Assembly (NCBI GenBank): GCA_963704405.1
Contig: OY969903.1
Coordinates: 1,550,001-1,614,000, forward strand
Length of the DNA stretch: 64,000 bases
Direction: 5' to 3'
DNA from: MFD01213-c1 sp963704405
GTDB lineage: Bacteria > Planctomycetota > Phycisphaerae > Tepidisphaerales > Tepidisphaeraceae
The position numbers and the translations under genes are program-made. Of this stretch, positions 27,508 through 37,269 are shown one piece after another. The notes below the pieces were generated by a model that was given only the letters and a program-made list of their open reading frames with translations, was not told the DNA's origin and ran no database searches. Positions within the stretch are counted from its first letter, which is position 1, and every line of letters begins with the position of its first letter.

Positions 27508-28284
27508 ATGTCACTGCTTGAGATTAAGAATTTGCATGCACGCGTCGCCGCTCCCGGTGGGAAGGACATCCTGAAGGGTGTGAACCTGACGATCAACCGC
27601 GGCGAAGTCCACGCCATCATGGGGAAGAACGGCTCGGGCAAGAGCACGCTGTCGCAGGTGCTCGCTGGGCGCGAGGCTTATGAAGTGACCGAAGGCTCGG
27701 TTACGTATGACGGTAAAGATCTGCTCGAGCTGAGCGCGGAAGAGCGCGCCTGCGAAGGAATCTTCCTGGCGTTTCAATATCCGGTTGAAATTCCCGGCGT
27801 CAGCACCAGCTATTTCCTGAAGGCCGCCGTCAACGCGGCTCGCAAGCATCGCGGCCAGCCGGAACTGGATGCCGTCCAATTCCTCAAAGTAGTCAAGGAA
27901 AAGATGGCGCTGCTGAAGATGGACCCGAGCTTCATGAATCGTGCCGTCAATGAAGGCTTCAGCGGTGGCGAAAAGAAGCGAAACGAAATTTTCCAGATGG
28001 CCGTCTGCAACCCGACCCTTGCGCTGATGGATGAAACGGACAGCGGCCTCGACATTGATGCGCTCAAGATCGTCTCGCACGGCGCAAACAGCCTGCGCGG
28101 CCCCGACCGGGCGATTTTGCTGGTGACACATTATCAGCGCATGCTCGATTACATCACGCCGGACTATGTTCATGTGATGATCGATGGACGGATCGTCAAG
28201 ACCGGCAATAAAGGCCTGGCGCTGGAACTGGAAGAGCGCGGCTATGACTGGGTCGAAAAGGAAGTGGCCGCCGCGGTTGCTTGA
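27508..28284 (+). CDS. sufC: Fe-S cluster assembly ATPase SufC
   Basis: A 258-residue ABC-type ATPase that drives conformational change in SufBCD. It shows Walker A GKNGSGKST (about 39-47), the Q-loop FQYPVEIPGV, signature FSGGEKKRNEIFQM, Walker B LALMDETDSGLD and the H-loop VTHYQRML. It follows sufB by 97 bases. Confidence 0.97.
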   Translation: MSLLEIKNLHARVAAPGGKDILKGVNLTINRGEVHAIMGKNGSGKSTLSQVLAGREAYEVTEGSVTYDGKDLLELSAEERACEGIFLAFQYPVEIPGVSTSYFLKAAVNAARKHRGQPELDAVQFLKVVKEKMALLKMDPSFMNRAVNEGFSGGEKKRNEIFQMAVCNPTLALMDETDSGLDIDALKIVSHGANSLRGPDRAILLVTHYQRMLDYITPDYVHVMIDGRIVKTGNKGLALELEERGYDWVEKEVAAAVA

Positions 28285-28341
28285 TGACTGACCGCCTGAC
28301 GCTTACGACTATTTTCCAATTAACGCCTGATTGGCACGATC

Positions 28342-29721
28342 ATGACGCAGTTGGCAACAGAACCCAATACGCACCAGACGAACTTTACGCACTTTGAGCG
28401 CGAGGTCGTTTCTGCATCGCAGCCGTGGCTCGACGCCCTGAGGCGCAATGCCATGGCGCGATTCAACCTTGTCAATTTTCCCAACTGGCGGAAGGACGAG
28501 GAGTGGCGATTCACCAACGTCGACGCGATCGCCAGGACAAAGTTTTCACTCGCCTCGCGCATCGAAGACCCGAGCAATATTGAAGCGGCGACGCAGTTCA
28601 GCTTCGGTCGCGATGCGATCAGCGAGCTGGTGTTCATCAATGGACATTATACGCCGCAGCTATCGAAGCTCGGGAAGCTTCCGCGCGGCGTAAAGGTGCA
28701 GTCGCTGGCCGAGGCGCTCAGCGTCAGTTCCGCCGAGATTAAGACTCATCTCGCCAGGCATGCCAGGATCGATCACAACCCGTTCGTGGCGTTGAACACC
28801 GGTTTCATTCGTGATGGGGTTTATATCCATCTGCCCAGGGGCGCGGCTGTGAGCGGGCCGATCCATCTCCTGTTTGTTTCCGTGCCCGGTGGCCAGCCGG
28901 CCGTCACGCATCCGCGCGTGCTGGTGGTGGCGGAGGAAAATGTCGAAGCTACCATCGTCGAAAGTTATGTTGGCGAAGGGTCGGGCGTTTATTTCACGAA
29001 CAGCGTGACGGAAATCGCCGCCGCCGCCGACAGCCGGATCGATCACTGCAAGCTGCAGCAGGAATCGATGGAGGCATATCATGTAGCCACGCTTCAGGTG
29101 CATCTGGCCGGCCGGGCGCAGTTTGTTACGCATTCGGCAACCATTGGTGCAAAGCTGACTCGGAATGATTTGAATGTGACGCTGGCCGGCGAATATGCAG
29201 ATGCGACATTGAACGGGCTGGTGCTGATTGATGGAAGCCGGCACTGCGATAATCACACGCTGCTGGATCACGCGGCGGCCAATTGCCCGAGCCACGAGTT
29301 GTATAAGCATGTGTTGAACGGGAAATCAACGGGTGTGTTCAAGGGGAAGATTCTCGTTCGCCAGGACAGCCAGAAGACCGATTCAAAGCAGACCAGCAAG
29401 ACGCTGTTGTTGAGCGATGATGCGACGATGGATTCGATGCCGGCCCTAGAGATTTACGCCGACGATGTGAAATGCACGCACGGATCGACGACCGGGCCTG
29501 TGGATGAAGAGCAGGTGTTTTACCTTCGCAGCCGCGGGGTGAATCATGAAGCCGCCCGGCATTTGCTGACCTATGCTTTCGCCGCCGACATCACCCGCCG
29601 CATTCGCGTGGAGCCGGTCCGAGCGCGGATCGAAAACTTCATGGCGGCTCAGCACGGCCTTCCACTTGATTTGCGGATTACCGATCTGGGCGCCGATGAT
29701 GAAGCCGTGGTGAATATTTAG
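28342..29721 (+). CDS. sufD: Fe-S cluster assembly protein SufD
   Basis: A 459-residue partner of SufB. The N-terminal part has RKDEEWRFTNVDAI, and the beta-helix core has GVYIHLPRGAAVSGPIHLLF and CDNHTLLDHAAANC. The C-terminus has CTHGSTTGPVDEEQVFYLRS with the conserved His. It assembles with SufB and SufC and supports iron entry. It is spaced 57 bases after sufC, clearly the same operon. Confidence 0.95.
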   Translation: MTQLATEPNTHQTNFTHFEREVVSASQPWLDALRRNAMARFNLVNFPNWRKDEEWRFTNVDAIARTKFSLASRIEDPSNIEAATQFSFGRDAISELVFINGHYTPQLSKLGKLPRGVKVQSLAEALSVSSAEIKTHLARHARIDHNPFVALNTGFIRDGVYIHLPRGAAVSGPIHLLFVSVPGGQPAVTHPRVLVVAEENVEATIVESYVGEGSGVYFTNSVTEIAAAADSRIDHCKLQQESMEAYHVATLQVHLAGRAQFVTHSATIGAKLTRNDLNVTLAGEYADATLNGLVLIDGSRHCDNHTLLDHAAANCPSHELYKHVLNGKSTGVFKGKILVRQDSQKTDSKQTSKTLLLSDDATMDSMPALEIYADDVKCTHGSTTGPVDEEQVFYLRSRGVNHEAARHLLTYAFAADITRRIRVEPVRARIENFMAAQHGLPLDLRITDLGADDEAVVNI

Positions 29722-29865
29722 TTTTCCGTAGCGTGGGCGTTTCGCCTCTGCCGAACCCAATCAAAAATAGGCGAACCGCGTGTGTGTTACTGCAAAAGCA
29801 GTTTCTAGAAAACCATCCGCCCGGATGATTCTAAATGCGAATGGCGCTACGATGAATATAAAGCC

Positions 29866-31638
29866 ATGAAGCCCGTAGCCGACATCGCGACCGCCTCAGC
29901 TCGAACCCATTCCAATCCCCGCTTCGACGTCGAAAAAGTCCGCGCTGATTTCCCCATCCTGCACACGCGCGTTCATGGCCGTCCTCTCGTCTATCTCGAT
30001 AACGGCGCTACAACACAAAAACCCCGCCAGGTGATCGAAGCGATCTCCCGCTATTACGAATCCCAAAACGCCAACATTCATCGCGGCGTCTATCATCTCA
30101 GCCAGCTCGCGACTTCCCTATACGACCAGGCCCGAAAAACAGTTGCGCGATTTCTCAACGCGGCCGACGAAAAAGAAATCATCTTTACCCGCGGCACAAC
30201 CGAAGGCATCAATCTCGTCGCCGCCTCGTGGGGACGTGCATTTCTGAGGCCCGGCGACGAAGTCATCGTCTCGGCGATGGAGCATCACTCCAACATCGTT
30301 CCGTGGCAGATCGCCTGCGAATCAACCGGCGCAAAACTCCGCGTCATCCCCATGAACGAAGCCGGCGAACTGCTGATGGACGACTACGCGCGGCTGCTGA
30401 ACAGCAAAACGCGATTCGTCTCAATCGTTCACACCTCCAATTCCCTCGGCACGATTAACGACATCGCGCAGATCGCAAAGATGGCGCACGCCGTCGGCGC
30501 GAAGGTGCTGGCCGACGGCGCTCAATGGGTGGCTCATCATTCAACCGACGTTCAATCGCTGGGCGTCGATTTTTATGCGTTCTCTGGTCACAAATTATTT
30601 GGGCCGACAGGGATCGGCGCGCTATATGGCCGGCGGGAACTCCTGGAAGCCATGCCGCCTTATCAGAGCGGCGGAGACATGATTGAATCAGTCTCATTCG
30701 AAAAAACGATGTACGCCGCGCTGCCTAATAAGTTTGAAGCCGGCACGCCCGATATCGCGGGCGTCGTCGGTCTGGCGGCGGCGATTAATTACGTGCAGTC
30801 CATCGGTTTCGAAAATTTTCAGGCACATGAGCGAGAACTGCTGCAATATGCCACCACTGAGCTGCAAACCATCGCCGGCCTGCGCATCATCGGCACGGCC
30901 AGGGAAAAAGCCGCCGTCATCTCCTTCGTGCTGGAAAAGCCGGCGATCGGTTCGATGGACATCGGCTCCGCCGTCGATCGCGAAGGCGTCGCGGTCCGCA
31001 CGGGTCATCACTGCTGCCAGCCGGTGATGGACCGCATGAAAATCTCCGCGACGACGCGGGCGTCCTTTGCGATGTACAACACCATCGCCGATGTAGACGC
31101 ACTGGTCGCCGCCCTTCGAAAGGTCGTGGAAAAAGCTTCCGCCAAAACACCGGCGGCGTCGCCAGTCGCCGGTGTAGAAGTGGTCTATCCACCTGCTACA
31201 GCCGCATCACCTGAGGCGGCGGCAGCGGAATTAACTGAAATGTTCGAATTCCTCGGCGACAACACCGAGCGTGTTCGCTACATCCAGGATGACCTGGGCA
31301 CAAAAATCCCCGCCATGCCGGCCGACTTCAAATCAGACCTGACACGTGTCCATGGCTGCATGAGCGTCGTCCACCTGTTCGCCCGAAAAAAGCCGGGAAC
31401 CGCCGACATTCTGGAATTCGTCGCCGATTCCGATGCCTTCATCGTCCGCGGTCTGATCGGTGTCCTGGAGAAACTCTTTTCCGGCCAACACGCGGCTGAC
31501 ATACTTGCCTTTGATATCGAAGGATTCTTCCGCCGAATCGGGCTGGATTCGTTTCTGACATCGCAGCGCCGCAACGGCTTGGCTGGAATGGTGTCGCGAA
31601 TCCGCCGCGAGGCCGAGGCGATCAACAAGCGCGCCTGA
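29866..31638 (+). CDS. sufS: Cysteine desulfurase fused to SufE (SufS-SufE)
   Basis: A 590-residue fusion. Residues about 20-425 form a class V aminotransferase-like cysteine desulfurase: PLVYLDNGATTQKP, the PLP-lysine region FYAFSGHKLFGPTGIG, and the catalytic Cys loop RTGHHCCQP. A linker rich in Ala and Pro (about 430-455) leads to a SufE domain (about 456-590) with the sulfur-acceptor Cys in RVHGCMSVVHL. The two partners normally are separate proteins that transfer persulfide between them; fusion locks them one to one. It is placed after sufD in the operon. Confidence 0.95.
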   Translation: MKPVADIATASARTHSNPRFDVEKVRADFPILHTRVHGRPLVYLDNGATTQKPRQVIEAISRYYESQNANIHRGVYHLSQLATSLYDQARKTVARFLNAADEKEIIFTRGTTEGINLVAASWGRAFLRPGDEVIVSAMEHHSNIVPWQIACESTGAKLRVIPMNEAGELLMDDYARLLNSKTRFVSIVHTSNSLGTINDIAQIAKMAHAVGAKVLADGAQWVAHHSTDVQSLGVDFYAFSGHKLFGPTGIGALYGRRELLEAMPPYQSGGDMIESVSFEKTMYAALPNKFEAGTPDIAGVVGLAAAINYVQSIGFENFQAHERELLQYATTELQTIAGLRIIGTAREKAAVISFVLEKPAIGSMDIGSAVDREGVAVRTGHHCCQPVMDRMKISATTRASFAMYNTIADVDALVAALRKVVEKASAKTPAASPVAGVEVVYPPATAASPEAAAAELTEMFEFLGDNTERVRYIQDDLGTKIPAMPADFKSDLTRVHGCMSVVHLFARKKPGTADILEFVADSDAFIVRGLIGVLEKLFSGQHAADILAFDIEGFFRRIGLDSFLTSQRRNGLAGMVSRIRREAEAINKRA

Positions 31639-31646
31639 TTATTCAT

Positions 31647-32144
31647 ATGAGTGACGACTATAAATTGCCCAATTCTGTTTCGAGTCTTCCCGTTCTTCCC
31701 AGTTCCGGGAAGGCCGATCAGCTCCGCCGCGAATTCGAAGCGGAGCGGCAGGGTGCGGCGATGAATGAAAGCGACGCGAAAGACGAAGCAAAACCCGCCG
31801 CGTCATCTCCGGTGCCAGCGGCTGCCAGCCGATCGATCGAATACAAGCTGCTCGAAGGAAAGGTCATCGAAGCCATTCGGCAGGTGTACGACCCGGAAAT
31901 TCCTGTCAGCATTTACGAGCTCGGCCTGATCTACAGCATCGAGATTGCCGACGACAAATCCGTCAAAATCCGCATGACGCTCACTGCCCCCGGCTGTCCG
32001 GTCGCCGGCTCTCTGCCTGGGGAAGTCGAGCGGAAGGTGGAAGCGGTTCCGGAAGTAAAAGAGGCGGAAGTCGAATTGGTGTGGGAACCGCCATGGGATA
32101 AATCGATGATGTCCGAGGCCGCCCAGTTGCAGCTCGGTTTCTGA
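31647..32144 (+). CDS. DUF59/MIP18-family Fe-S maturation protein (SufT-like)
   Basis: A 165-residue protein. The first about 60 residues are charged and probably disordered. The DUF59 domain follows: VYDPEIPVSIYELGLIYSIE, then MTLTAPGCPVAGSLPGEVE with the conserved Cys. Such proteins help mature Fe-S proteins (SufT). It begins 8 bases after the SufS-SufE stop, so it is the last gene of the SUF operon. Confidence 0.93.
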   Translation: MSDDYKLPNSVSSLPVLPSSGKADQLRREFEAERQGAAMNESDAKDEAKPAASSPVPAAASRSIEYKLLEGKVIEAIRQVYDPEIPVSIYELGLIYSIEIADDKSVKIRMTLTAPGCPVAGSLPGEVERKVEAVPEVKEAEVELVWEPPWDKSMMSEAAQLQLGF

Positions 32145-32167
32145 GGCCTGGAATTGGTTAGAGGCTC

Positions 32168-32833
32168 TTATGTCCCCTGTGCGATTGCTTCGATCAATTC
32201 TGTCGGACATCCAATATCACCCACGATCACTTGCCCGAGATATTGGCGCGCCTGAGCACGTGCGAAGCCGGTTTTTTGCGCGACGAAGGTGAGGGTCCGC
32301 TCGGCGCGAATGCACGATCCCAGGACATTCCCCGTATCGCAATCCAGCCCGCTGGGCAGATCCACCGCAAGCACCGGCAGGCGCGACTTATTCACCGCCG
32401 CCGCCACCGCGCCAAACGGATCACGAGGCGGCTTTGAAAGGCCGGTGCCAAAGATGGCATCAATGACCAGCAGCGGTCGCGGATTATTCAACATCTCCGC
32501 GTCAAACGCGGCGGCGGGGATTTTCATCGCCTCGGCGATTTTCCAGTTGATTAGCGCATCGCCCCGATACTTCCCCGGATCGGCCAGCAATCCAATCGTC
32601 ACATCCGCCCCGCGATTATGCAGATGCCGGGCGGCGGCCAGCCCGTCACCGCCATTGTTGCCTCCGCCGCACAAAATCAGCACCTCACCGACACATTCAT
32701 TAGCCAGTATCTGGCAAGCCTCATGCGCCACCGCCCGGGCGGCGTTTTCCATGAGGACGATGCCGGGGATGTGGTAGTCGGCGGTGGATCGCCGATCGAT
32801 CTCCTGAAGCTGATGGCGGGTTAGCTGGAGCAT
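32168..32833 (-). CDS. nnrE: NAD(P)H-hydrate epimerase
   Basis: A 221-residue YjeF N-terminal domain protein that epimerises damaged NAD(P)H hydrates so they can be repaired. It has the expected PGIVLMENAARAVA, LCGGGNNGGDGLAAARHL and DAIFGTGLSKP motifs. The dehydratase domain often fused to it is absent. It converges with the SUF operon, only 23 bases from its end. Confidence 0.93.
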   Translation of the reverse strand: MLQLTRHQLQEIDRRSTADYHIPGIVLMENAARAVAHEACQILANECVGEVLILCGGGNNGGDGLAAARHLHNRGADVTIGLLADPGKYRGDALINWKIAEAMKIPAAAFDAEMLNNPRPLLVIDAIFGTGLSKPPRDPFGAVAAAVNKSRLPVLAVDLPSGLDCDTGNVLGSCIRAERTLTFVAQKTGFARAQARQYLGQVIVGDIGCPTELIEAIAQGT

Positions 32834-32949
32834 GGGGATCGGAATGCGTGAGACGTAATCATACCTTGTACAATGACCGTTACGAACGTCCGATTGGGAA
32901 TGATGAATTACGGGTTACGCATTATGTTTCCCATTATACTCTCCATCCC

Positions 32950-33698
32950 ATGCTCATCCTGCTCACAAACGACGACGGTATCCAGGCGCCGGAATTCTCG
33001 CGATGTATCGCGAGTTGACTCGGCTTGGGGAAGTGGTCGTCGTCGCTCCCGAAACCGTCCAGAGCGCTACCGGCCACGGCATCACCATCAGCGCGCCGCT
33101 GCTCACCAGCCGTGTGACGATTGAGAACGGGTTTACAGGCACCGCTGTTGATGGCCGCCCGGCCGATTGTGTCAAGCTGGCGATCAACCAGCTTCTGCCG
33201 CGCCAACCTGATCTGGTTGTCAGCGGGCTGAACGCAGGGGCGAATGTCGGGATCAACGTCATCTATAGCGGCACGATCGCCGCGGCCATCGAGGCGGCCT
33301 TTCTGGGCCTGCCCGCCGTCGCGGCATCGCTATTTTTGAGAAAAGAAGTCCCGGCTGACTTCGCCAAGGCTGCGAAAATCAGCGTCGCAACAATCGAAAT
33401 GCTTCTCATGCGCGGCCTCACCGGCGGCCAAGTCGCAAGCATCAACGTCCCGGCGCTGCGGGAAGACGAATCCCCGGCCGGCGTTCGCGTCGTGCGACAA
33501 TGCACCCGTCCCTGGATCGATACCTACGAGCGGCGGCAAGACCCGCGCGGCAGAGATTATTTCTGGAACACCAGCGTATTTACCTTAAGCCACACGGAAG
33601 AGGACACAGACGTAGCCGCCCTGCGCGACAGATACGTAACGATCACACCTTTACAGTTTGATCTGACGGATCATTCACTGATTCAGAAGTGGGGATAA
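32950..33698 (+). pseudogene. surE: 5'-nucleotidase SurE, one frameshift
   Basis: SurE dephosphorylates nucleoside 5'- and 3'-monophosphates. The N-terminal metal motif LILLTNDDGIQAP starts at ATG 32950 in one frame. The rest (MYRELTRLGEVVVVAPE, SGLNAGANVGINVIYSGT and onward) begins in a second frame by 33003 and ends at 33698. Restoring one G or C in gcgccgga near 32988 would give QAPGILAMYRELTRLGEV, the normal sequence. Either an assembly error or a recent mutation. Confidence 0.9.
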
Positions 33699-33777
33699 TG
33701 TCTCCGCTGTGCCATGGGCGAGGGGGCTTCATTTTTCTTTACATCTTGGTGCGAGTGACTGTGGTTCAATGATATTC

Positions 33778-34027
33778 TGGGCGGCGTTGAATATGGCGGA
33801 AGAGAAAGACCAAAACAAAGACCAAGACGAAGAAGAATTACAGCCGCAGGGGCGCCTGCCCCCGCACCCCCGCTGGGAGGGGAATTGAGATAAGAGTGAA
33901 GGTGTAAAAGGACCGCTGCGCGGGCGGTGAAAGTTAGCTGGAGGCGGAACCCAGCTCTTACTCTCGCCGTGCCGCACGGTTCCGCCTCCAGCGTCCTCCA
34001 CCTCCGCAGGCAAGGCACGCCCCCAGT
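33778..34027 (+). repeat. Imperfect inverted repeat, left arm
   Basis: Left arm of a head-to-head pair; the other arm is the reverse complement at about 34237-34446. The arms share long exact blocks interrupted by indels and substitutions, so they look like two diverged copies of one dispersed repeat, not a freshly made palindrome. Confidence 0.75.
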
Positions 34028-34236
34028 TGCGCAGAGGGAATAGAACTACAAAGAAAACTTGCGGGCGCAGCCGCGCCGGAAAGCCACCAAAAGCTGCTCA
34101 CGGCGCGTATCGCGATTTCTCGCTGCCCACCATTTCATGGTACCGCCCGTCCGTCGCGTTGGTTCGACTCCAATCGTCCGCAATCATCGGAAGTAGAAGG
34201 CCCTGCGTTCCGCCATAAAACCACCGTGTACAACTG

Positions 34237-34446
34237 CCACAGGGGGCGTGCCCTGCCAAGGAGGTGGGGACACTGGGGCGGAACCTGTGGCACGGCGAGA
34301 GTAAGAACCGGTTCCGCCCCGGCTATAACTCACTTGCCCGCGCAGCGGTCCTTTTCCTCCCAGCGGGGGTGCGGGGGCAGCAGCCCCTGCGGCTGTGATT
34401 TGTCTTTATCTTGATCTTCCTCTTCCGCCATATTCAACGCCGCCCG
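34237..34446 (-). repeat. Imperfect inverted repeat, right arm
   Basis: Reverse-complement partner of the arm at about 33778-34027. It lacks the segment between the ggaggg block and the aaggaccgctgcg block present in the left arm. Confidence 0.75.
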
Positions 34447-34517
34447 AAGTTTCAGCGACGAATAGTTATGTGATGAGATGTGTAGAAAATGAGGCGAGGC
34501 ACTCCGGTGCTGCGCGT

Positions 34518-35099
34518 TTACTTAGGAAATCTCGCCTTAGCTTGATCGCCATTTTCTCCGCCGATGCGCAGGCATGTGATCCGGTAAAGCGTCCAATTCT
34601 CTCCGAGTTTTTCCCATTCAAACTGCCAGCTACTGGGAATCGGCCGGCCCATGGAAAAGTCCTGCTCTGTCAGCACATCCAGATTCACCGTGATGACTGT
34701 CTGTGTCTGATCGGCCTCCAGCGAAGTGATGTGGACCGACTTCAATCCATATTGGTCGGCGGCGCTTTGGGTGCCCTTCACCACGTCATCGCGGTTGCCG
34801 TAGATCGTCATTGATTCAATTCCCAGGCTCGATTTGAGGTCCAGCAGCGATTTCATCTTTGCCCAATCTCGTGCTTCCACGGCGCGCACCAATTCCCGCG
34901 ATTCGCGAGCGATTTTTTCCTTGGCCGTCTCAACAAAATAACTCACTAATATGAGGACCACCGCCAGTGCAATCAGGCCCGCCCCTCCATTGCGGATTTG
35001 GGACCGCTGTCTGGCGTTCCCCGAAATGAACAGCGCAATACCCACGGCAATCATCGCCGTCGGCAGCCACCAAGGCGTGGAAAACAGCAGGTCGCTCAT
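34518..35099 (-). CDS. Hypothetical membrane protein with soluble C-terminal domain
   Basis: A 193-residue protein from the ATG at 35099; an in-frame ATG at 35111 adds four residues. Two membrane helices lie at about 8-27 and 41-58. An alpha-beta domain of about 125 residues follows, compatible with an NTF2/SnoaL-like fold (pattern ELVRAVEARDWAKMKSLLD at its start). No function can be assigned. It is convergent with surE across the repeat region. Confidence 0.7.
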   Translation of the reverse strand: MSDLLFSTPWWLPTAMIAVGIALFISGNARQRSQIRNGGAGLIALAVVLILVSYFVETAKEKIARESRELVRAVEARDWAKMKSLLDLKSSLGIESMTIYGNRDDVVKGTQSAADQYGLKSVHITSLEADQTQTVITVNLDVLTEQDFSMGRPIPSSWQFEWEKLGENWTLYRITCLRIGGENGDQAKARFPK

Positions 35100-35268
35100 A
35101 AAAACCCTCAATTTCTGGCCAATTCCATCAAATCATAATGGCAGCAGTCCCAGCCGTTTAGTTGGCATCGCAACGCGATAAAAAACGCTCATTGGAAGGC
35201 TGCTTCACGTCCGATAATGACTGAAGCTTGGCGCTTTGACCAAACCCAGGGAACGCTACCGCCGTCGC

Positions 35269-37254
35269 ATGATGACCGCAACCGCCGATTCATCCGCCGA
35301 TTTTTCCAGTCGCTACATTCTAGCGCCTGATGCGCCGTACCTGCGTAACTTGGCCGCGCTCTGGTCGGTTGAGCCAAAGTTGGCTGCGGGCGTGGAAGCG
35401 CTGGAAGGCCGGCCTTCGCATCATCTTGAACCATCCAGGTCCGGTGAACCGACGATAGCGGTGACAACCGAAGACGGCCGCCGGCTCTATCTCCACAGCA
35501 GGCATCGCCCGATCGATGAAGCAAAGCGGCTGATCGAACCGATCGACGTCGAACAAAAACTCTTCTACTACATTCACGGCCTGGGCCTGGGTTACCAGCT
35601 CGAGCTGCTCTTCGATCGCGCCGGTGACGAGGCGATCTTCTGCATCTTCGAGCCCGACCTGCTCCTGCTGCGAACGACCTTTGAAACGCGCGACTTTTCG
35701 AAAATGATCGAAAGCCGCCGCGTGCTGTTTTTCTGGGAGGCGGACAAGGGGAATTTGTTTTTCCGGCTGATGCCGCAAACCGCGATGGTCACGCTTGGCA
35801 CGCAGGAAGTGCTTCATGCCGCCAGTATGCAGCGGCATGGCGAATTTCACCTGCAGATTCAGGCGTGGCTCGCCGAGTTCGCATCCTTCTGCCGCACGAA
35901 CATGAACACGCTGGTGATGAACGGCCGGCGCACCCTGGAAAACATCACCCGCAATGTCGGCTGGTATGCCGCGACGCCTTGCCCCTCGAGACTGAAGGAT
36001 CGCTACAAAAATTCGCCGGCGGTGATTGTTTCCGCCGGTCCTTCGCTGCGAAAGAACAAGCACCTGCTTAAGGACATGGTCGGCAAGGCGGTAGTGATTG
36101 CCGTCCAGACGACGCTTCAACCGCTGCTGGAACTCGGCGTTGAGCCGGACTTTGTCACCGCGCTGGATTATCACGACATCTGCACGCGTTTTTTCGAGAA
36201 GCTTCCGAAGGATTTGAAGACCGAGCTGGTGGCCGAGCCCAAGGCCACGAATTTGATTTTCAGCCTGAATCCCGGCCCGCTGACGCTCACCGGCAACGAC
36301 ATGGCCGAAAGCCTGCTGCGGGAGATGAAGCTGAATAAGACTCGCCTGCCCAGCGGGTCAACCGTCGCCCATCTGGCGTATTACCTGGCCGAGCATCTGG
36401 GGTGCAATCCAATCATATTTGTCGGCCAGGATCTTGGTTTCACCGACGGACTCTATTATTCCCCGGGGACCAGTTATGAAGACGTCTGGCGGCCGGAGAT
36501 GGGCCGATTCACCACGATTGAAATGAAGCAGTGGGAGCAGATCGTTCGCGAACGCCCGATCATGCGGCGAATCCCCGACCAGCAGGGCCGCCCGATGTAT
36601 ACCGAAGAGCGCCTCTTCACCTATCTCCAGCAGTTCGAGCGGGATTTCAGCCGCACTGCGACAAAAATCATCGACGCCAGCGAAGGCGGCGCGGCCAAAC
36701 GCGGAGCTGTCTGCATGAAGCTCGCCGAGGTCATCCAGGAGTTCTGCCGGCAACCCCTGGCGGCGTCTAATGCCGAAAGCGGGGGCTTTCAATGGAGTCG
36801 CATTACAGGCTGCATGTCATCGCTGGAGATTCGAAAGACCGAGGCTGCCGAGATCGAGCGCATCAGCCGCGAGACGCTTCCGGTCTTGCAGGAAATCCAC
36901 GACCACATCGAGGATCAGATGCGCGTCAACCGCGCGATTGCGAGGATCGACCTGCTTCGCAATCAGATGAATACGTATGGAAAAACTTACGATTTGGTCA
37001 TCCAGTTGACACAATCGACCGAATTGAAACGGTTTCAGGCAGACCGAAAAATTGCCGCCGCCAAACTGACAGGAATCGAATTGCAGCGGCACCAGGTGAG
37101 CCGGGATATCGATAATGTCCGCGGCGTAGCCAATGCAGCAAAGGAATTTCGCGACCTGATGGATGAAGTGATTGCCGAATTGCCATCGCATGCGCCAGGG
37201 GGACGCCGATATGAATTCGAACCGAGGCCCGTGTCACATTGGAATAGTGCGTGA
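35269..37254 (+). CDS. Motility-associated factor (MAF/DUF115) glycosyltransferase-family protein
   Basis: A protein of about 661 residues of the MAF/MptE-like family. In flagellated bacteria this family transfers nonulosonic acids to flagellin; related domains are found in pterin pyrophosphokinases. Landmarks are YYIHGLGLGYQLELLFDRA, CIFEPDLLLL, SPAVIVSAGPSLRKNKHLL, FVTALDYHDI and IFVGQDLGFTDGLYYSPG. Frames open at TTG 35236 and at tandem ATGs 35269/35272. It heads a cluster with CMP-sugar and NeuB/NeuC-type genes, which supports a surface-glycosylation role. Confidence 0.88.
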   Translation: MMTATADSSADFSSRYILAPDAPYLRNLAALWSVEPKLAAGVEALEGRPSHHLEPSRSGEPTIAVTTEDGRRLYLHSRHRPIDEAKRLIEPIDVEQKLFYYIHGLGLGYQLELLFDRAGDEAIFCIFEPDLLLLRTTFETRDFSKMIESRRVLFFWEADKGNLFFRLMPQTAMVTLGTQEVLHAASMQRHGEFHLQIQAWLAEFASFCRTNMNTLVMNGRRTLENITRNVGWYAATPCPSRLKDRYKNSPAVIVSAGPSLRKNKHLLKDMVGKAVVIAVQTTLQPLLELGVEPDFVTALDYHDICTRFFEKLPKDLKTELVAEPKATNLIFSLNPGPLTLTGNDMAESLLREMKLNKTRLPSGSTVAHLAYYLAEHLGCNPIIFVGQDLGFTDGLYYSPGTSYEDVWRPEMGRFTTIEMKQWEQIVRERPIMRRIPDQQGRPMYTEERLFTYLQQFERDFSRTATKIIDASEGGAAKRGAVCMKLAEVIQEFCRQPLAASNAESGGFQWSRITGCMSSLEIRKTEAAEIERISRETLPVLQEIHDHIEDQMRVNRAIARIDLLRNQMNTYGKTYDLVIQLTQSTELKRFQADRKIAAAKLTGIELQRHQVSRDIDNVRGVANAAKEFRDLMDEVIAELPSHAPGGRRYEFEPRPVSHWNSA

Positions 37255-37269
37255 AGGAGCGGTGATTTC

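Larger units (their letters stand above)
33699..34517. other. Non-coding region with a large imperfect inverted repeat
   Basis: An 819-base stretch without a plausible gene. It holds two diverged arms, about 33778-34027 and 34237-34446, in opposite orientation, separated by about 210 bases. Shared blocks include gggcggcgttgaatatggcg, cccgcacccccgctgggagg, aaggaccgctgcgcgggc and ttactctcgccgtgcc (on the reverse strand in the right arm). Confidence 0.75.

Noticed and set aside
26535..28173. Long minus-strand frames opposite sufB and sufC
   Set aside because: Both sense genes are full length with conserved motifs; the antisense frames are composition artefacts.
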